Notes under the pieces: model-generated
Told to the model about the DNA's origin: nothing
What the model saw: only the letters and a program-made list of their open reading frames with translations
Databases searched by the model: none
Shown here: positions 29,581 through 38,219 of the stretch, one piece after another
Position numbering within the stretch: the stretch's first letter is position 1
How the letters are laid out: each line of letters opens with the position of its first letter
NCBI GenBank assembly: GCA_000940995.1
Contig: CP005974.1
Location: 992,001-1,056,000, forward strand
DNA length: 64,000 bases
Source: Photobacterium gaetbulicola Gung47
GTDB taxonomy: Bacteria; Pseudomonadota; Gammaproteobacteria; Enterobacterales; Vibrionaceae
Reading direction: 5' to 3'
Program-made: the position numbers and the translations under genes

Positions 29581-30324
29581 ATGAAGCCAGCCCGCATATT
29601 AAAACATATCGAACCACCACACACCTGGTCACAAGTGGTCAATGGTGAATGGGCAGCAGAGCTACTGCAGGCCCAGCTTGATGAGTGGTGGCCCAAACTT
29701 TTCGGCTACCATATGCTAAAGCTGGGTGGGCTAAGCTGCGAATTGGCCAGTGGCCATTGTAACATCCAGCATCAGATTTGCATTGATAAGTTCAACCCTC
29801 TGCATAATGTGGTTGCTGACCCTTTCGCTTTGCCGTTTGTCGAGAAAGCCTTTGACGCCTGTGTCGTCGCCCATCAGCTGGATTACTGCAGCGATCCACA
29901 CCGGCTGCTCAGGGAGGTTGACCGGGTGATTGTCGATGATGGCTATATCCTGATCAGCGGGAATAACCCGGTGAGTGCTTTGGGACTACGGGGAATTCTG
30001 CCTTGGAATCACAAGCGCTTTCCGTGGAAAGGCCGGATGTTCATGCCGATGCGGGTAAAAGACTGGCTAGGGGTGCTGAACTACGAGGTCGTGTTCCACG
30101 AGAACTTTGCGATCCTGCCCGCCACCCGTCATCAGGCCTGCTCTGCCTGGGTGGAAGGTATGGTATCGGATAGCTTATCGTCGGTCGGCAGTATGTATTT
30201 GATCGTGGCGAGAAAACGCACCGTGCCCCTGAAGCCGATCAAACCGACGTGGAAGCTAAGGCGACAGCTGGCTCCGCTGGGGATGAACTGCCGCACCAAG
30301 GCTTCCCGTAAGCAGAAATGCTAG
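29581..30324 (+). CDS. yafS: SAM-dependent methyltransferase, YafS type
   Basis: The 247-residue protein has a class I methyltransferase core: DPFALPFVEKAFDACVVAHQLDYCSDPHRLLREVDRVIVDDGYILISG covers motifs for the post-SAM strand and the catalytic region. The SAM-binding motif I near residue 50 is weak, without a clear GxGxG, as in other YafS proteins. The substrate is unknown. It sits between gloB and rnhA, as in E. coli, and ends two bases from the convergent rnhA stop. No ideal ribosome site is seen before the ATG. Confidence 0.85.
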   Translation: MKPARILKHIEPPHTWSQVVNGEWAAELLQAQLDEWWPKLFGYHMLKLGGLSCELASGHCNIQHQICIDKFNPLHNVVADPFALPFVEKAFDACVVAHQLDYCSDPHRLLREVDRVIVDDGYILISGNNPVSALGLRGILPWNHKRFPWKGRMFMPMRVKDWLGVLNYEVVFHENFAILPATRHQACSAWVEGMVSDSLSSVGSMYLIVARKRTVPLKPIKPTWKLRRQLAPLGMNCRTKASRKQKC

Positions 30325-30326
30325 CT

Positions 30327-30791
30327 TTAGCTCGCCTGGTAGCCGGTATCATCTTGGGTAGGTGATTCTGCTGCGCTACGAGCCAACTCATCACAGCGTT
30401 CATTTTCCGGGTGGCCGGCATGGCCTTTTACCCAGTGCCAGTTGACTTGGTGGCGTTGGGTTTCGTTATCGAGGCGCTGCCATAAATCTGCATTTTTGAC
30501 CGGTTTCTTGTCGGCGGTTTTCCAGCCGCGCTTTTTCCAGTTGTGGATCCACTGGGTGATGCCTTGGCGGACATATTGGCTATCAGTTGTCAGCTCGACC
30601 TGGCACGGCTCTTTCAAACTGGCCAGGCCAACAATCGCGGCCAACAATTCCATGCGATTGTTGGTGGTCATGAAAAAGCCTTCGCTGAGCTCTTTTTCAT
30701 GCTGTTTATAGCGCAATACGGTACCATAGCCCCCAGGTCCCGGGTTGCCGAGACAAGAACCGTCCGTGAAAATTTCTACCTGCTTCGTCAT
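30327..30791 (-). CDS. rnhA: Ribonuclease HI
   Basis: The 154-residue protein aligns with E. coli RNase HI without gaps at the active site: Asp10 (FTDGSCLGNPGPGG), Glu48 (NRMELLA), Asp70 (TTDSQYV), His124 (VKGHAGHPEN) and Asp134 (CDELAR). It cuts RNA in RNA-DNA hybrids, removing primers and R-loops. Divergent from dnaQ with 52 bases shared for both promoters, the arrangement found in E. coli. Confidence 0.97.
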   Translation of the reverse strand: MTKQVEIFTDGSCLGNPGPGGYGTVLRYKQHEKELSEGFFMTTNNRMELLAAIVGLASLKEPCQVELTTDSQYVRQGITQWIHNWKKRGWKTADKKPVKNADLWQRLDNETQRHQVNWHWVKGHAGHPENERCDELARSAAESPTQDDTGYQAS

Positions 30792-30843
30792 ATTTGGTAG
30801 TATTCGTCTTAGTTAAAAACTTTAGTCTGACACAATCGCTACT

Positions 30844-31572
30844 ATGAACGCCACTAATGAACGCATAATCGTATTCGATACTGAAACAACCGGTATGAAT
30901 ATGACCGGCCCTCACTATGAAGGACACTGCATTGTCGAGATCGGCGCGGTGGAAATTATCAACCGCAAGCTGACGGGCAACACCTTCCATGTGTATATCA
31001 AGCCGGACCGTGAAATCGATGCCGAGGCGATTGACGTCCACGGTATTACCGATGAGTTTCTGGTTGACAAGCCGACTTACGGCGACGTCCACCAGGAGTT
31101 TATGGATTTTATCCGCGGTGCAGAGCTGGTCGCTCACAACGCGCCCTTCGATATCGGCTTTATGGATTACGAGTTTCGCAAGCTCGATCCGTCGATAGGC
31201 AAGACGACAGATTTCTGCAAGGTGACCGATACCCTTGAGATGGCCAAGCGGCTGTTCCCGGGGAAAAGGAACAACCTTGACGTGCTCTGTTCCCGTTACG
31301 GGATTGATAACTCGCACCGTACCCTCCACGGGGCATTGCTCGATGCCGAGATCCTGGCCGATGTCTATCTGATGATGACCGGTGGCCAGACGTCTCTGGC
31401 CCTTAGCAGCGGCAGCGAAGAGAGTGATACCGGTGCAGAAAATGCGATCCGCCGTCTGGCATCAGGGCGAAAAGCGCTAAAGGTTATCCGGGCTTCTGCC
31501 GATGAAATACAAGCGCATGAAGCGCGCTTGGACATTATCGACAAGAAGGGTGACGTGATGTGGCGTCAATAA
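30844..31572 (+). CDS. dnaQ: DNA polymerase III epsilon subunit
   Basis: The 242-residue protein has the DEDDh exonuclease motifs: Exo I FDTETTGM (Asp12, Glu14), Exo II HNAPFDIGFMDYE, and Exo III LHGALLDAEILADVYL. The C-terminal tail (from about 190) matches the segment that binds the alpha subunit. It proofreads the replicative polymerase. Followed four bases later by the TIGR03503-type gene, so probably cotranscribed with it. Confidence 0.96.
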   Translation: MNATNERIIVFDTETTGMNMTGPHYEGHCIVEIGAVEIINRKLTGNTFHVYIKPDREIDAEAIDVHGITDEFLVDKPTYGDVHQEFMDFIRGAELVAHNAPFDIGFMDYEFRKLDPSIGKTTDFCKVTDTLEMAKRLFPGKRNNLDVLCSRYGIDNSHRTLHGALLDAEILADVYLMMTGGQTSLALSSGSEESDTGAENAIRRLASGRKALKVIRASADEIQAHEARLDIIDKKGDVMWRQ

Positions 31573-31576
31573 GGGT

Positions 31577-32839
31577 ATGATGAAGCGATTAGGGTTGCTG
31601 CTGTTGTTATGGCCGCTGCTGTTGTTATGGCCACAATTATTGTGGGCCGATGACAGCACGGTAATGTCTTGGTTGGATAATCGCTTCCGGGTTGACCCGA
31701 CGGTGCAGCAGGTCTCTTTTATGGTCAAGCGTGATCAGAAAAGTAACGCTGTGGTGTTAGTTCGCCCTGACGGCCAGAAATATTATGCCTGGCGTCATCC
31801 CGATAACGTTTCTTGGTACGAAGCCCCGGGGATGGACATTATTTCCATTGAGAACCCGATGGCAGGGCCATGGCAAGCGGTGGGCAAGGTCAGCCCGAAA
31901 AACCAAATTGTGGTCTTGTCTGATCTCAAGTTGGAGGTTGACAAGTTACCGGCCCGCCTTTACCAATCTGAAACCATCAAGTTTTCTGCCCGCCTGACCC
32001 AAAACGGCAAACCGCTTCAGCTTCGCGACTTCCTTGACCGTATCAATCTAACGGTGGTCTTCTACGAGTATATCGAAAATCTCGACGGGCTTCCCAAAGA
32101 GGCATTACCGATGCCGATCCCGATGGGCACCTTTGCCGATGACGGCCTGGGTTTCGATGAGGTGGCCGGTGATGGGGTCTTTACGGTCGCCCTGCCGGTG
32201 GAGCTTCAACCGGGTAAGTATACGGTCAAGGTCAGTTCCGGCAATGGTATTTTTCTCCGTACAGTCGAGCAGGAGGTACTGGTCTACCCGCCGCCGATTT
32301 CGGCAAGCTTTATTCAAGGCCGGGGACAGTCTGAGGCCCATCAGGTGGTGGTCGCTGGGGAGGAGGGCGCCTTGAAGGCGGGCTCCTTGGCCGCTCATAT
32401 TGAGCAGGTGAGCTTCGAAGGGGAGACGACGATCAGTCAGCAAGCTGCCTTGCCGGATGAAGAAATGCTGACGGTGTGGCTGCCTAACGGTAAGCTGGCC
32501 GGACGTTACACCTGGTCGGGCTGGCTCTATGCTACCGACCGTTTCAGCAACCGTGAGCTGATTTTCCAGCTTCCCGACAGCCACTTTGCCATTCAGGCCG
32601 AGCTCCAGCTCGATCGCAACCTGGCTGCATTTCGCGAGCAGCAGGAAGCCAAGGAGCGGCAGGCAGAGTTAGAACGGTTGGCTGCCGAGCGGCAAGCTGC
32701 CCGTACCAAGGCCATGAAAATTATCGCGCTGGCCAATGTGTTGGTGATTGTGCTGGTGGTTGTCGGTGTCGTACTGTGGCGCAAGCGCAAAGTGAAAAAA
32801 ACGATAGAAAGCGCCGAACTCAGTGTACCGGAAAGTTGA
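31577..32839 (+). CDS. TIGR03503-type conserved secreted protein
   Basis: The 420-residue protein starts with a very leucine-rich signal peptide (MMKRLGLLLLLWPLLLLWPQ, cleavage after WA). A large periplasmic part follows with beta-rich segments (ISIENPMAGPWQAVGKVSP, LPAKYTVKV-like LQPGKYTVKVSSG). Then comes a charged helix (about 365-390, EQQEAKERQAELERLAAERQ) and one membrane helix (about 395-412) with a short basic tail. The layout resembles chloride-channel/VWA-type periplasmic proteins, and I recall a Vibrio/Shewanella family of about 430 residues named TIGR03503. Function is unknown. It follows dnaQ by four bases. The signal region contains an exact 18-base tandem repeat. Confidence 0.78.
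   Translation: MMKRLGLLLLLWPLLLLWPQLLWADDSTVMSWLDNRFRVDPTVQQVSFMVKRDQKSNAVVLVRPDGQKYYAWRHPDNVSWYEAPGMDIISIENPMAGPWQAVGKVSPKNQIVVLSDLKLEVDKLPARLYQSETIKFSARLTQNGKPLQLRDFLDRINLTVVFYEYIENLDGLPKEALPMPIPMGTFADDGLGFDEVAGDGVFTVALPVELQPGKYTVKVSSGNGIFLRTVEQEVLVYPPPISASFIQGRGQSEAHQVVVAGEEGALKAGSLAAHIEQVSFEGETTISQQAALPDEEMLTVWLPNGKLAGRYTWSGWLYATDRFSNRELIFQLPDSHFAIQAELQLDRNLAAFREQQEAKERQAELERLAAERQAARTKAMKIIALANVLVIVLVVVGVVLWRKRKVKKTIESAELSVPES
31597..31632 (+). repeat. 18-base exact tandem duplication in a signal peptide
   Basis: The unit GCTGCTGTTGTTATGGCC occurs twice without a gap and encodes LLLLWP twice. Being a multiple of three it lengthens the hydrophobic core of the signal peptide by six residues without shifting the frame. 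Confidence 0.9.
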
Positions 32840-32865
32840 TATGAGAACGTTCGTTACGAGATAGC

Positions 32866-32891
32866 AAAAAGGGAAGCCGAGGCTTCCCTTT
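32866..32891. terminator. Shared terminator between the TIGR03503-type gene and fadE
   Basis: Perfect 11-bp stem AAAGGGAAGCC / GGCTTCCCTTT with GA loop and an A5 run on the left side, so it works best for fadE on the minus strand and also ends the plus-strand transcript. Confidence 0.75.
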
Positions 32892-32912
32892 GTCATCGTT
32901 GGGGTTGGTCGC

Positions 32913-35363
32913 TTAGGCCGCTATTTCCTTTGGTGTCGGTTGGTAGGGCTTGGCTGCCAGCTCTTGCGGGTCAAAGTCATCGACATTGATGGTACGCAGT
33001 CGGCCCTCTTCGGCACGGCGTAGCAGCTCGGCTTCTTCAGGGTTAATCACATTGAGCTCTAGCCCTTTTTCCGCCACTTTATCAAGTTGCATGAACGGCA
33101 TCTTCTTGCCTGCGGCTTTGCAGATACGGTCGTAGATTGGCTCGGCGGCAAGGATATCAAGTAGTGTTTCTTCAATCATTCCCACGGCATTGTTGGCGGT
33201 TGCTTCAAGGTACTGGTTGCGGCCGATGCGGCTGCGGGTTTCGCTCGGGGTCTGGATGATCCGTGCAACTTTGTGATCTAGCCTATCCGACGGGCGTACT
33301 CGGCTCAGTCCCAGAGGGAATACCAAGGTACGGAGCAGTGCGGCAATTGGGCGGTTCGGGAAGTTGCGCAGGAACTCGTCCAGAGCTTCCTGAGTCTGGT
33401 AGAGGGCATCTTGTAATCCCCAGTGAACCAAAGGCAGATCTTCCGCCTTGGCGCCTTCGTCGGTAAAGCGCTTCAATGTGGCCGAGGCCAGGTATAGTTG
33501 GCTTAACACATCACCCAGGCGGGCCGACAGGCGTTCTTTGCGCTTGAGTGAGCCGCCCAGCACTGCCATCGAAATATCTGCCAGTAGGGCCAGGTTGGCG
33601 CTGTAGCGGTTGAGTTGCTGGTAGTAGCGCGTGGTTTGATCTTTCCTCGGTGCGGATGAAGCTCGGCCGTCGGTCAGGCCGAACCAGAACGAGCGAACCA
33701 TATTGCTGATCACAAAGCCAACATGGCCGAACAGGGATTGGTCAAAGTCGCGCAGCGCTTTGTCGGCGTCTTCGTCGTAAGCGGCATTGATTTCGTTGAG
33801 CACATAGGGATGGCAGCGGATTGCTCCCTGGCCAAAGATGATCATCGAGCGAGTCAGGATATTGGCTCCCTCAACGGTGACCGCAATCGGTGCTCCCTGG
33901 TAACCACGGGCCAGGAAGTTGCTAGGCCCCATGCAGATCCCTTTACCACCAACAATGTCCATCGCATCAATGACACTGCGCTGGCCTCGGTGGGTGCAGT
34001 GATATTTTACAATCGCTGAGATCACCGATGGTTTTTCGCCAAGGTCGATACCAGTCACCGTCAGGTTACTGGCCGCATCCATGACATAGGCATTACCCGT
34101 GAGTCGGGCCAACGGCTCCTCGATCCCTTCCATCTTGCCGATAGGCAGTTTGAACTGGCGACGGATTCGGGCGTAGGCGCCGGTCGCCATGGCTGCGGAC
34201 TTCAACCCTCCGGTTGAGTTGGATGGCAGTGTGATGCCGCGGCCGACCGACAGGCATTCCACCAGCATACGCCAGCCTTGGCCGGCCATCTCCTGGCCAC
34301 CAATGATGAACTCGATAGGAACGAAGACTTTTTCCCCCTGGGTTGGACCGTTCTGGAACGGGACATTGAGCGGGAAGTGGCGGCGGCCGATTTCCACGCC
34401 GTCAACCTCGGTTGGGATCAGGGCACAGGTAATGCCCAGCTCTTCCTCGTCGCCGAGCAGGTGGTCGGGGTCAAACAGTTTAAAGGCCAAGCCGAGTACG
34501 GTTGCGACCGGTGCCAAGGTGATATAGCGCTTGTTCCAGGTCAGTTCCATCCCGAGGACTTCTTCTCCCTGCCAGATGCCTTTCTTGACGATACCGAAGT
34601 CCGGGATAGAGCCTGCGTCGGAGCCCGCTTCTGGGCTGGTCAGGGCAAAACAGGGAATTTCCTTGCCTTCGGCAAGGCGGGGGAGGTAATGATCTTTTTG
34701 TTCTTTGGTGCCGTAGTGCTGCAACAGCTCGCCCGGACCGAGTGAATTTGGGACGCCAACCGTAGAGGAAAGTACGCCAGAAACCCCGGTCAGCTTCTGC
34801 AGCACCAGTGACTGGGCGTAAGCCGAAAACTCAAGGCCGCCGTATTCTTTCTTAATGATCATCGCGAAGAACTTGTGGTCTTTCAGGTACTGCCAAACTT
34901 CAGGTGGCAGATCGGCCAGCTCGTGGGTGACCTGGAAATCATTGACCATGCGACAAACTTCATTGACCGGACCATCGAGAAAGGCTTTTTCCTCAGGGCT
35001 CAGTCGCGGGGCCGGGATATCGTGCAGCTTGTTCCAGTCTGGGGCTCCACGGAACAAGTCGGCTTCCCACCATACCGTACCGGCGTCGATGGCTTCTTTC
35101 TCGGTCCGTGACATTTCAGGCATCACTTTCTTGAAGGCGCCGAGCGCGCGGCGGCTCAGCAGCGAGCGGCGTAGGGAAGTGATGTTGAGCGGGATAGCAA
35201 TGACAAGGAAAGCCAACCAGCTGAACTGGCCGGTAATATCAAGTAAGGTGCCCACGGCCAGTGCAGCGGCAATAGCCAGGGTGAAGGTGCGAAGGTTTGC
35301 CCGGTGGTAAGCCAGCACACCGGTTATACCAATCAGCCCGAGTAGGTACACAAGTGTAACCAT
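32913..35363 (-). CDS. fadE: Acyl-CoA dehydrogenase FadE
   Basis: The 816-residue protein matches E. coli FadE (814) across its length. It shows two N-terminal membrane segments, KVMPEMSRTEKEAIDAGTVWWE, CFALTSPEAGSDAGSIPD (FAD/substrate loop) and MAGQGWRMLVECLSVGRGITLPS, and ends with LRTINVDDFDPQELA. It carries out the first step of beta-oxidation, acyl-CoA to enoyl-CoA. ATG at 35363 has GGAG seven bases ahead; a TTG two codons earlier is rejected. A 13/16 FadR operator lies 60 bases upstream, which suggests repression by FadR in the absence of fatty acids. Confidence 0.96.
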   Translation of the reverse strand: MVTLVYLLGLIGITGVLAYHRANLRTFTLAIAAALAVGTLLDITGQFSWLAFLVIAIPLNITSLRRSLLSRRALGAFKKVMPEMSRTEKEAIDAGTVWWEADLFRGAPDWNKLHDIPAPRLSPEEKAFLDGPVNEVCRMVNDFQVTHELADLPPEVWQYLKDHKFFAMIIKKEYGGLEFSAYAQSLVLQKLTGVSGVLSSTVGVPNSLGPGELLQHYGTKEQKDHYLPRLAEGKEIPCFALTSPEAGSDAGSIPDFGIVKKGIWQGEEVLGMELTWNKRYITLAPVATVLGLAFKLFDPDHLLGDEEELGITCALIPTEVDGVEIGRRHFPLNVPFQNGPTQGEKVFVPIEFIIGGQEMAGQGWRMLVECLSVGRGITLPSNSTGGLKSAAMATGAYARIRRQFKLPIGKMEGIEEPLARLTGNAYVMDAASNLTVTGIDLGEKPSVISAIVKYHCTHRGQRSVIDAMDIVGGKGICMGPSNFLARGYQGAPIAVTVEGANILTRSMIIFGQGAIRCHPYVLNEINAAYDEDADKALRDFDQSLFGHVGFVISNMVRSFWFGLTDGRASSAPRKDQTTRYYQQLNRYSANLALLADISMAVLGGSLKRKERLSARLGDVLSQLYLASATLKRFTDEGAKAEDLPLVHWGLQDALYQTQEALDEFLRNFPNRPIAALLRTLVFPLGLSRVRPSDRLDHKVARIIQTPSETRSRIGRNQYLEATANNAVGMIEETLLDILAAEPIYDRICKAAGKKMPFMQLDKVAEKGLELNVINPEEAELLRRAEEGRLRTINVDDFDPQELAAKPYQPTPKEIAA

Positions 35364-35421
35364 GTTCAATCTCCTTATAGGGGCGTTGCTTTTTATAATT
35401 TAGGTACATTTTATGCAAGGT

Positions 35422-35438
35422 AAGAGGTCTAACCACTT
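35422..35438 (-). promoter_or_regulatory. FadR operator upstream of fadE
   Basis: On the minus strand AAGTGGTTAGACCTCTT agrees with 13 of 16 fixed positions of the FadR consensus AACTGGTCNGACCTGTT, including both inner half sites TGGT and GACCT. It lies 59-75 bases before the fadE start. Confidence 0.75.
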
Positions 35439-35573
35439 GTGATAAGTGTAATGTTGTTTTTAAGGAAATGTAAAATAATTTTCCGTTCTGAAAGGGGGCA
35501 GTTACGTAAAGATGTCTTGTCACTGCTTGTAAAATAAGGGATTGATCGAGATCAGCGTGAAGGAAAAAACTAC

Positions 35574-35601
35574 TTGCGTTAATTCCTCATACAATTAAGA
35601 T
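35574..35601 (+). promoter_or_regulatory. Putative promoter of the SulP gene
   Basis: TTGCGT and TAAGAT are 16 bases apart. A start near 35608 would give a leader of about 238 bases before the GTG start codon. Confidence 0.4.
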
Positions 35602-35607
35602 CCCGTG

Positions 35608-35845
35608 ACATAGTTCACGTATTATCAGGACTACGGCATCGAAGCCGCATTTTCATGATTTTTCAGGGAGTGAACGAGGCTGCGCAAAGTGGCCTTTCCA
35701 GATTGTTGCCTTTCCCGGACTCCGACTGACAGTTGCCCGCCGGATCCCATTCTCGGGATGACAGCTACCTTTTCTTTCTTTTCACCAAACGGTAACAAGC
35801 GTGTTTGGCTTTTGTCGTTGCTGTTTGGCTTGCAAGGGGTTTACC
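35608..35845 (+). other. Long, probably structured 5' leader of the SulP gene
   Basis: No coding frame of note lies here. Several pairings stand out: CGGC-ATCGAA-GCCG at 35636-35649, GGGAGT near 35666 with ACTCC near 35720, and ATCCC-ATTCTC-GGGAT at 35744-35759. Two similar boxes, TGACAGTTGC (35726) and TGACAGCTAC (35760), flank the last hairpin. A pyrimidine tract follows. This could be a cis-regulatory RNA; I could not assign it to a known riboswitch class. Confidence 0.4.
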
Positions 35846-37564
35846 GTGTTGCTATTTGATGCGTTTAAACAGGCCTGGCGTGAAGGCTTTTCACTTTCGT
35901 CGCTGCGGTCCGATATTGTTTCCGGTGTTACCGTCGGTGTAGTCGCGATCCCTCTGGGGATGGCCTTGGCGATTGCTGTCGGGGTGCCGCCCCAGCATGG
36001 GTTGTACACGGTGATTGTGGCCGGTTTGCTGGCGGCGCTGCTGGGGGGCTCACGCTTTAATATTACCGGGCCGACAGCCGCGTTTGTGGTGATCCTGTTA
36101 CCTATCACCCAGCAATATGGGCTGTCCGGCTTGATGCTGGCAACCATGATGTCCGGGGTGATCTTGCTGCTGATGGGGATATTACGTTTAGGCCAGTTGG
36201 TGGCCTATGTCCCGTATCCGGTGACAACCGGCTTTACTGCAGGTATCGGTTTGACGATCGCCTTCTTACAACTCAAAGATCTGCTGGGGCTGAGTGTTGC
36301 TAGCAACCCGATCCACTTTCCAGAAAAAGTGGTGGCCTATGCCAGCGCGATGCCGACCCTGAATATGGCCGATGCCCTGATCGGGGTCGTGACTATCGCG
36401 GCTTTTATTCTCTGGGCCAAGCTGAAAACCAAGGTCCCGGCCCATGTCGTGGCGCTATTGGCCGGTACTTTGTTGGCGCTGCTGGTCAATCACGGCAGCG
36501 GCGGGCATGTAGGCCTGCTGGGTGAGAAGTTCCACTACCAGATCGGTGACTTGGTTGGCCAGGGGATCCCGCAGGTGTTGCCGCAGCTCGTCATGCCGTG
36601 GCAGGACGGCCATTTCTCATGGGCACTGGTGGTAGAGCTGTTGCCAGCGGCGTTTACTATCGCCATGCTGGGTTGTATTGAGTCCCTGCTGTGTGCCGTT
36701 GTGGCCGATGGCATGACGGGCACTAAGCATAACCCCAATGCCGAGCTGGTCGGCCAGGGCTTGGCAAATATGGTGGTACCGTTCTTTGGCGGGATCCCGG
36801 CGACGGCTGCTATTGCCCGTACCGCAACCAATATCCGGGCCGGTGCCTTCTCCCCGTTGTCGGCGATTGTCCATTCCCTGTTTGTATTGGCTGCAATGAT
36901 TGCCTTGGCACCGATGCTGTCCTATGTGCCGATGAGTGCACTGGCGGGCTTGCTGATCATGGTGGCCTGGAACATGTCCGAGGCACCACACTTTGTCCAT
37001 ACCCTGAAAGTCGCCCCGAGAAGGGATGTCGCGGTACTGCTGACCTGCTTTACCCTGACCGTCGTCTTCGACATGGTGGTGGCGGTCGTGGTGGGCTTAC
37101 TACTGGCTGGGGTCTTGTTTATCCAGCGTATCGCCTCGCTGACCACGGTCGACAAAGTGGCCGGAGGGCACCCGCACCAGAATTTCGGTGATGATGTGGT
37201 GGTCTATGACATCAACGGCCCGCTGTTTTTTGCCGCCAGTGAAAAAGCCCTGTCGGTGATTGACTACACCGCGCCCGAGACTCAGGCGGTGGTGTTGGAT
37301 TTCAGTGATGTCACCACCATTGATATAACCGCTATTCATGCGCTGGAAAACGCCATTGACCGGATCCGTGACTACCCGGTTTACCTGCTTGGCGTGGCTG
37401 CGCATATCGAGAAGAAGCTGGCAGCTGCCGGTCTTTTAACCGTGGATAATGTTGCTTGCTGTGGCTCTGCCGAGTCATTACGTGAACATTTGGCGATAAA
37501 GACTCACAATGTTCAATCTAAGGAGTCGACACTTCCAAGCGTTTCTTTGTACACTGCTAGTTGA
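35846..37564 (+). CDS. SulP-family anion transporter with STAS domain
   Basis: The 572-residue protein has the SulP membrane core of 10 or more helices (DIVSGVTVGVVAIPLGMALAIA, then GSRFNITGPTAAFVVIL, the conserved anion-site region) and a C-terminal STAS domain from about residue 440 (VVLDFSDVTTIDITAIHALEN). Family members carry sulfate, bicarbonate or, in E. coli DauA, C4-dicarboxylates; the substrate here is open. The start is GTG with AAGGGG six bases ahead; an upstream GTG at 35801 has no site. Divergent from fadE and followed 31 bases later by gmhA. Confidence 0.88.
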   Translation: MLLFDAFKQAWREGFSLSSLRSDIVSGVTVGVVAIPLGMALAIAVGVPPQHGLYTVIVAGLLAALLGGSRFNITGPTAAFVVILLPITQQYGLSGLMLATMMSGVILLLMGILRLGQLVAYVPYPVTTGFTAGIGLTIAFLQLKDLLGLSVASNPIHFPEKVVAYASAMPTLNMADALIGVVTIAAFILWAKLKTKVPAHVVALLAGTLLALLVNHGSGGHVGLLGEKFHYQIGDLVGQGIPQVLPQLVMPWQDGHFSWALVVELLPAAFTIAMLGCIESLLCAVVADGMTGTKHNPNAELVGQGLANMVVPFFGGIPATAAIARTATNIRAGAFSPLSAIVHSLFVLAAMIALAPMLSYVPMSALAGLLIMVAWNMSEAPHFVHTLKVAPRRDVAVLLTCFTLTVVFDMVVAVVVGLLLAGVLFIQRIASLTTVDKVAGGHPHQNFGDDVVVYDINGPLFFAASEKALSVIDYTAPETQAVVLDFSDVTTIDITAIHALENAIDRIRDYPVYLLGVAAHIEKKLAAAGLLTVDNVACCGSAESLREHLAIKTHNVQSKESTLPSVSLYTAS

Positions 37565-37595
37565 TAATAATTTTTGATAAGACAGAGAAGGTCCT

Positions 37596-38174
37596 ATGTA
37601 TCAAGACACCATCCGCGCCGAGTTGACGGAAGCGGCAGAAGTCCTCAACCGTTTTTTAAGCGATGACAAGAATATTGCTGATATCGAAGCAGCTGCCAAA
37701 ATTCTGGCCGAGTCGTTTAAGCAAGGTGGCAAGGTGTTGTCTTGTGGTAACGGTGGATCGCACTGTGATGCGATGCATTTTGCCGAAGAGCTAACAGGGC
37801 GTTACCGCGAAAACCGCCCGGGTTACCCTGGGATTGCGATTTCCGATCCGAGCCATTTGTCTTGTGTCAGCAATGACTTCGGCTACGAGTCGGTATTCTC
37901 CCGCTATCTAGAAGCGGTCGGCGCAAAAGGTGATGTCCTGTTCGGCCTATCGACATCGGGTAATTCCGGTAATATCCTGAAGGCTATTGAGGCAGCCAAG
38001 GCCAAGGGGATGAAAGTGATCGCCCTGACAGGTAAAGACGGCGGCAAGATGGCGGGCCTGGCCGATGTTGAAATTCGCGTGCCGCACTTCGGCTATGCTG
38101 ATCGTATCCAGGAAGTCCATATCAAGATCATTCACATCTTGATTATGCTTATCGAAAAAGAGATGGCGGAATAA
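37596..38174 (+). CDS. gmhA: Phosphoheptose isomerase
   Basis: The 192-residue SIS-domain protein matches GmhA (LpcA): GGKVLSCGNGGSHCDAMHFAEELTGRYR, PGIAISDPSHLSCVSNDFGYESVF, LFGLSTSGNSGNI. It converts sedoheptulose 7-phosphate to D-glycero-D-manno-heptose 7-phosphate, the first committed step of LPS heptose synthesis; gmhB of the pathway lies at 12132. AGAAGG precedes the ATG. Followed by yafJ, as in E. coli. Confidence 0.96.
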   Translation: MYQDTIRAELTEAAEVLNRFLSDDKNIADIEAAAKILAESFKQGGKVLSCGNGGSHCDAMHFAEELTGRYRENRPGYPGIAISDPSHLSCVSNDFGYESVFSRYLEAVGAKGDVLFGLSTSGNSGNILKAIEAAKAKGMKVIALTGKDGGKMAGLADVEIRVPHFGYADRIQEVHIKIIHILIMLIEKEMAE

Positions 38175-38219
38175 TCCAGTCTCGATGACTGGTGCAACAG
38201 AGGAAGGGCATAAAGGACT

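Noticed and set aside
35620..35790. Mini-ykkC or yybP-ykoY riboswitch before the SulP gene
   Set aside because: The paired ACGR loops of mini-ykkC and the conserved core of yybP-ykoY are not found; the leader is left unassigned.
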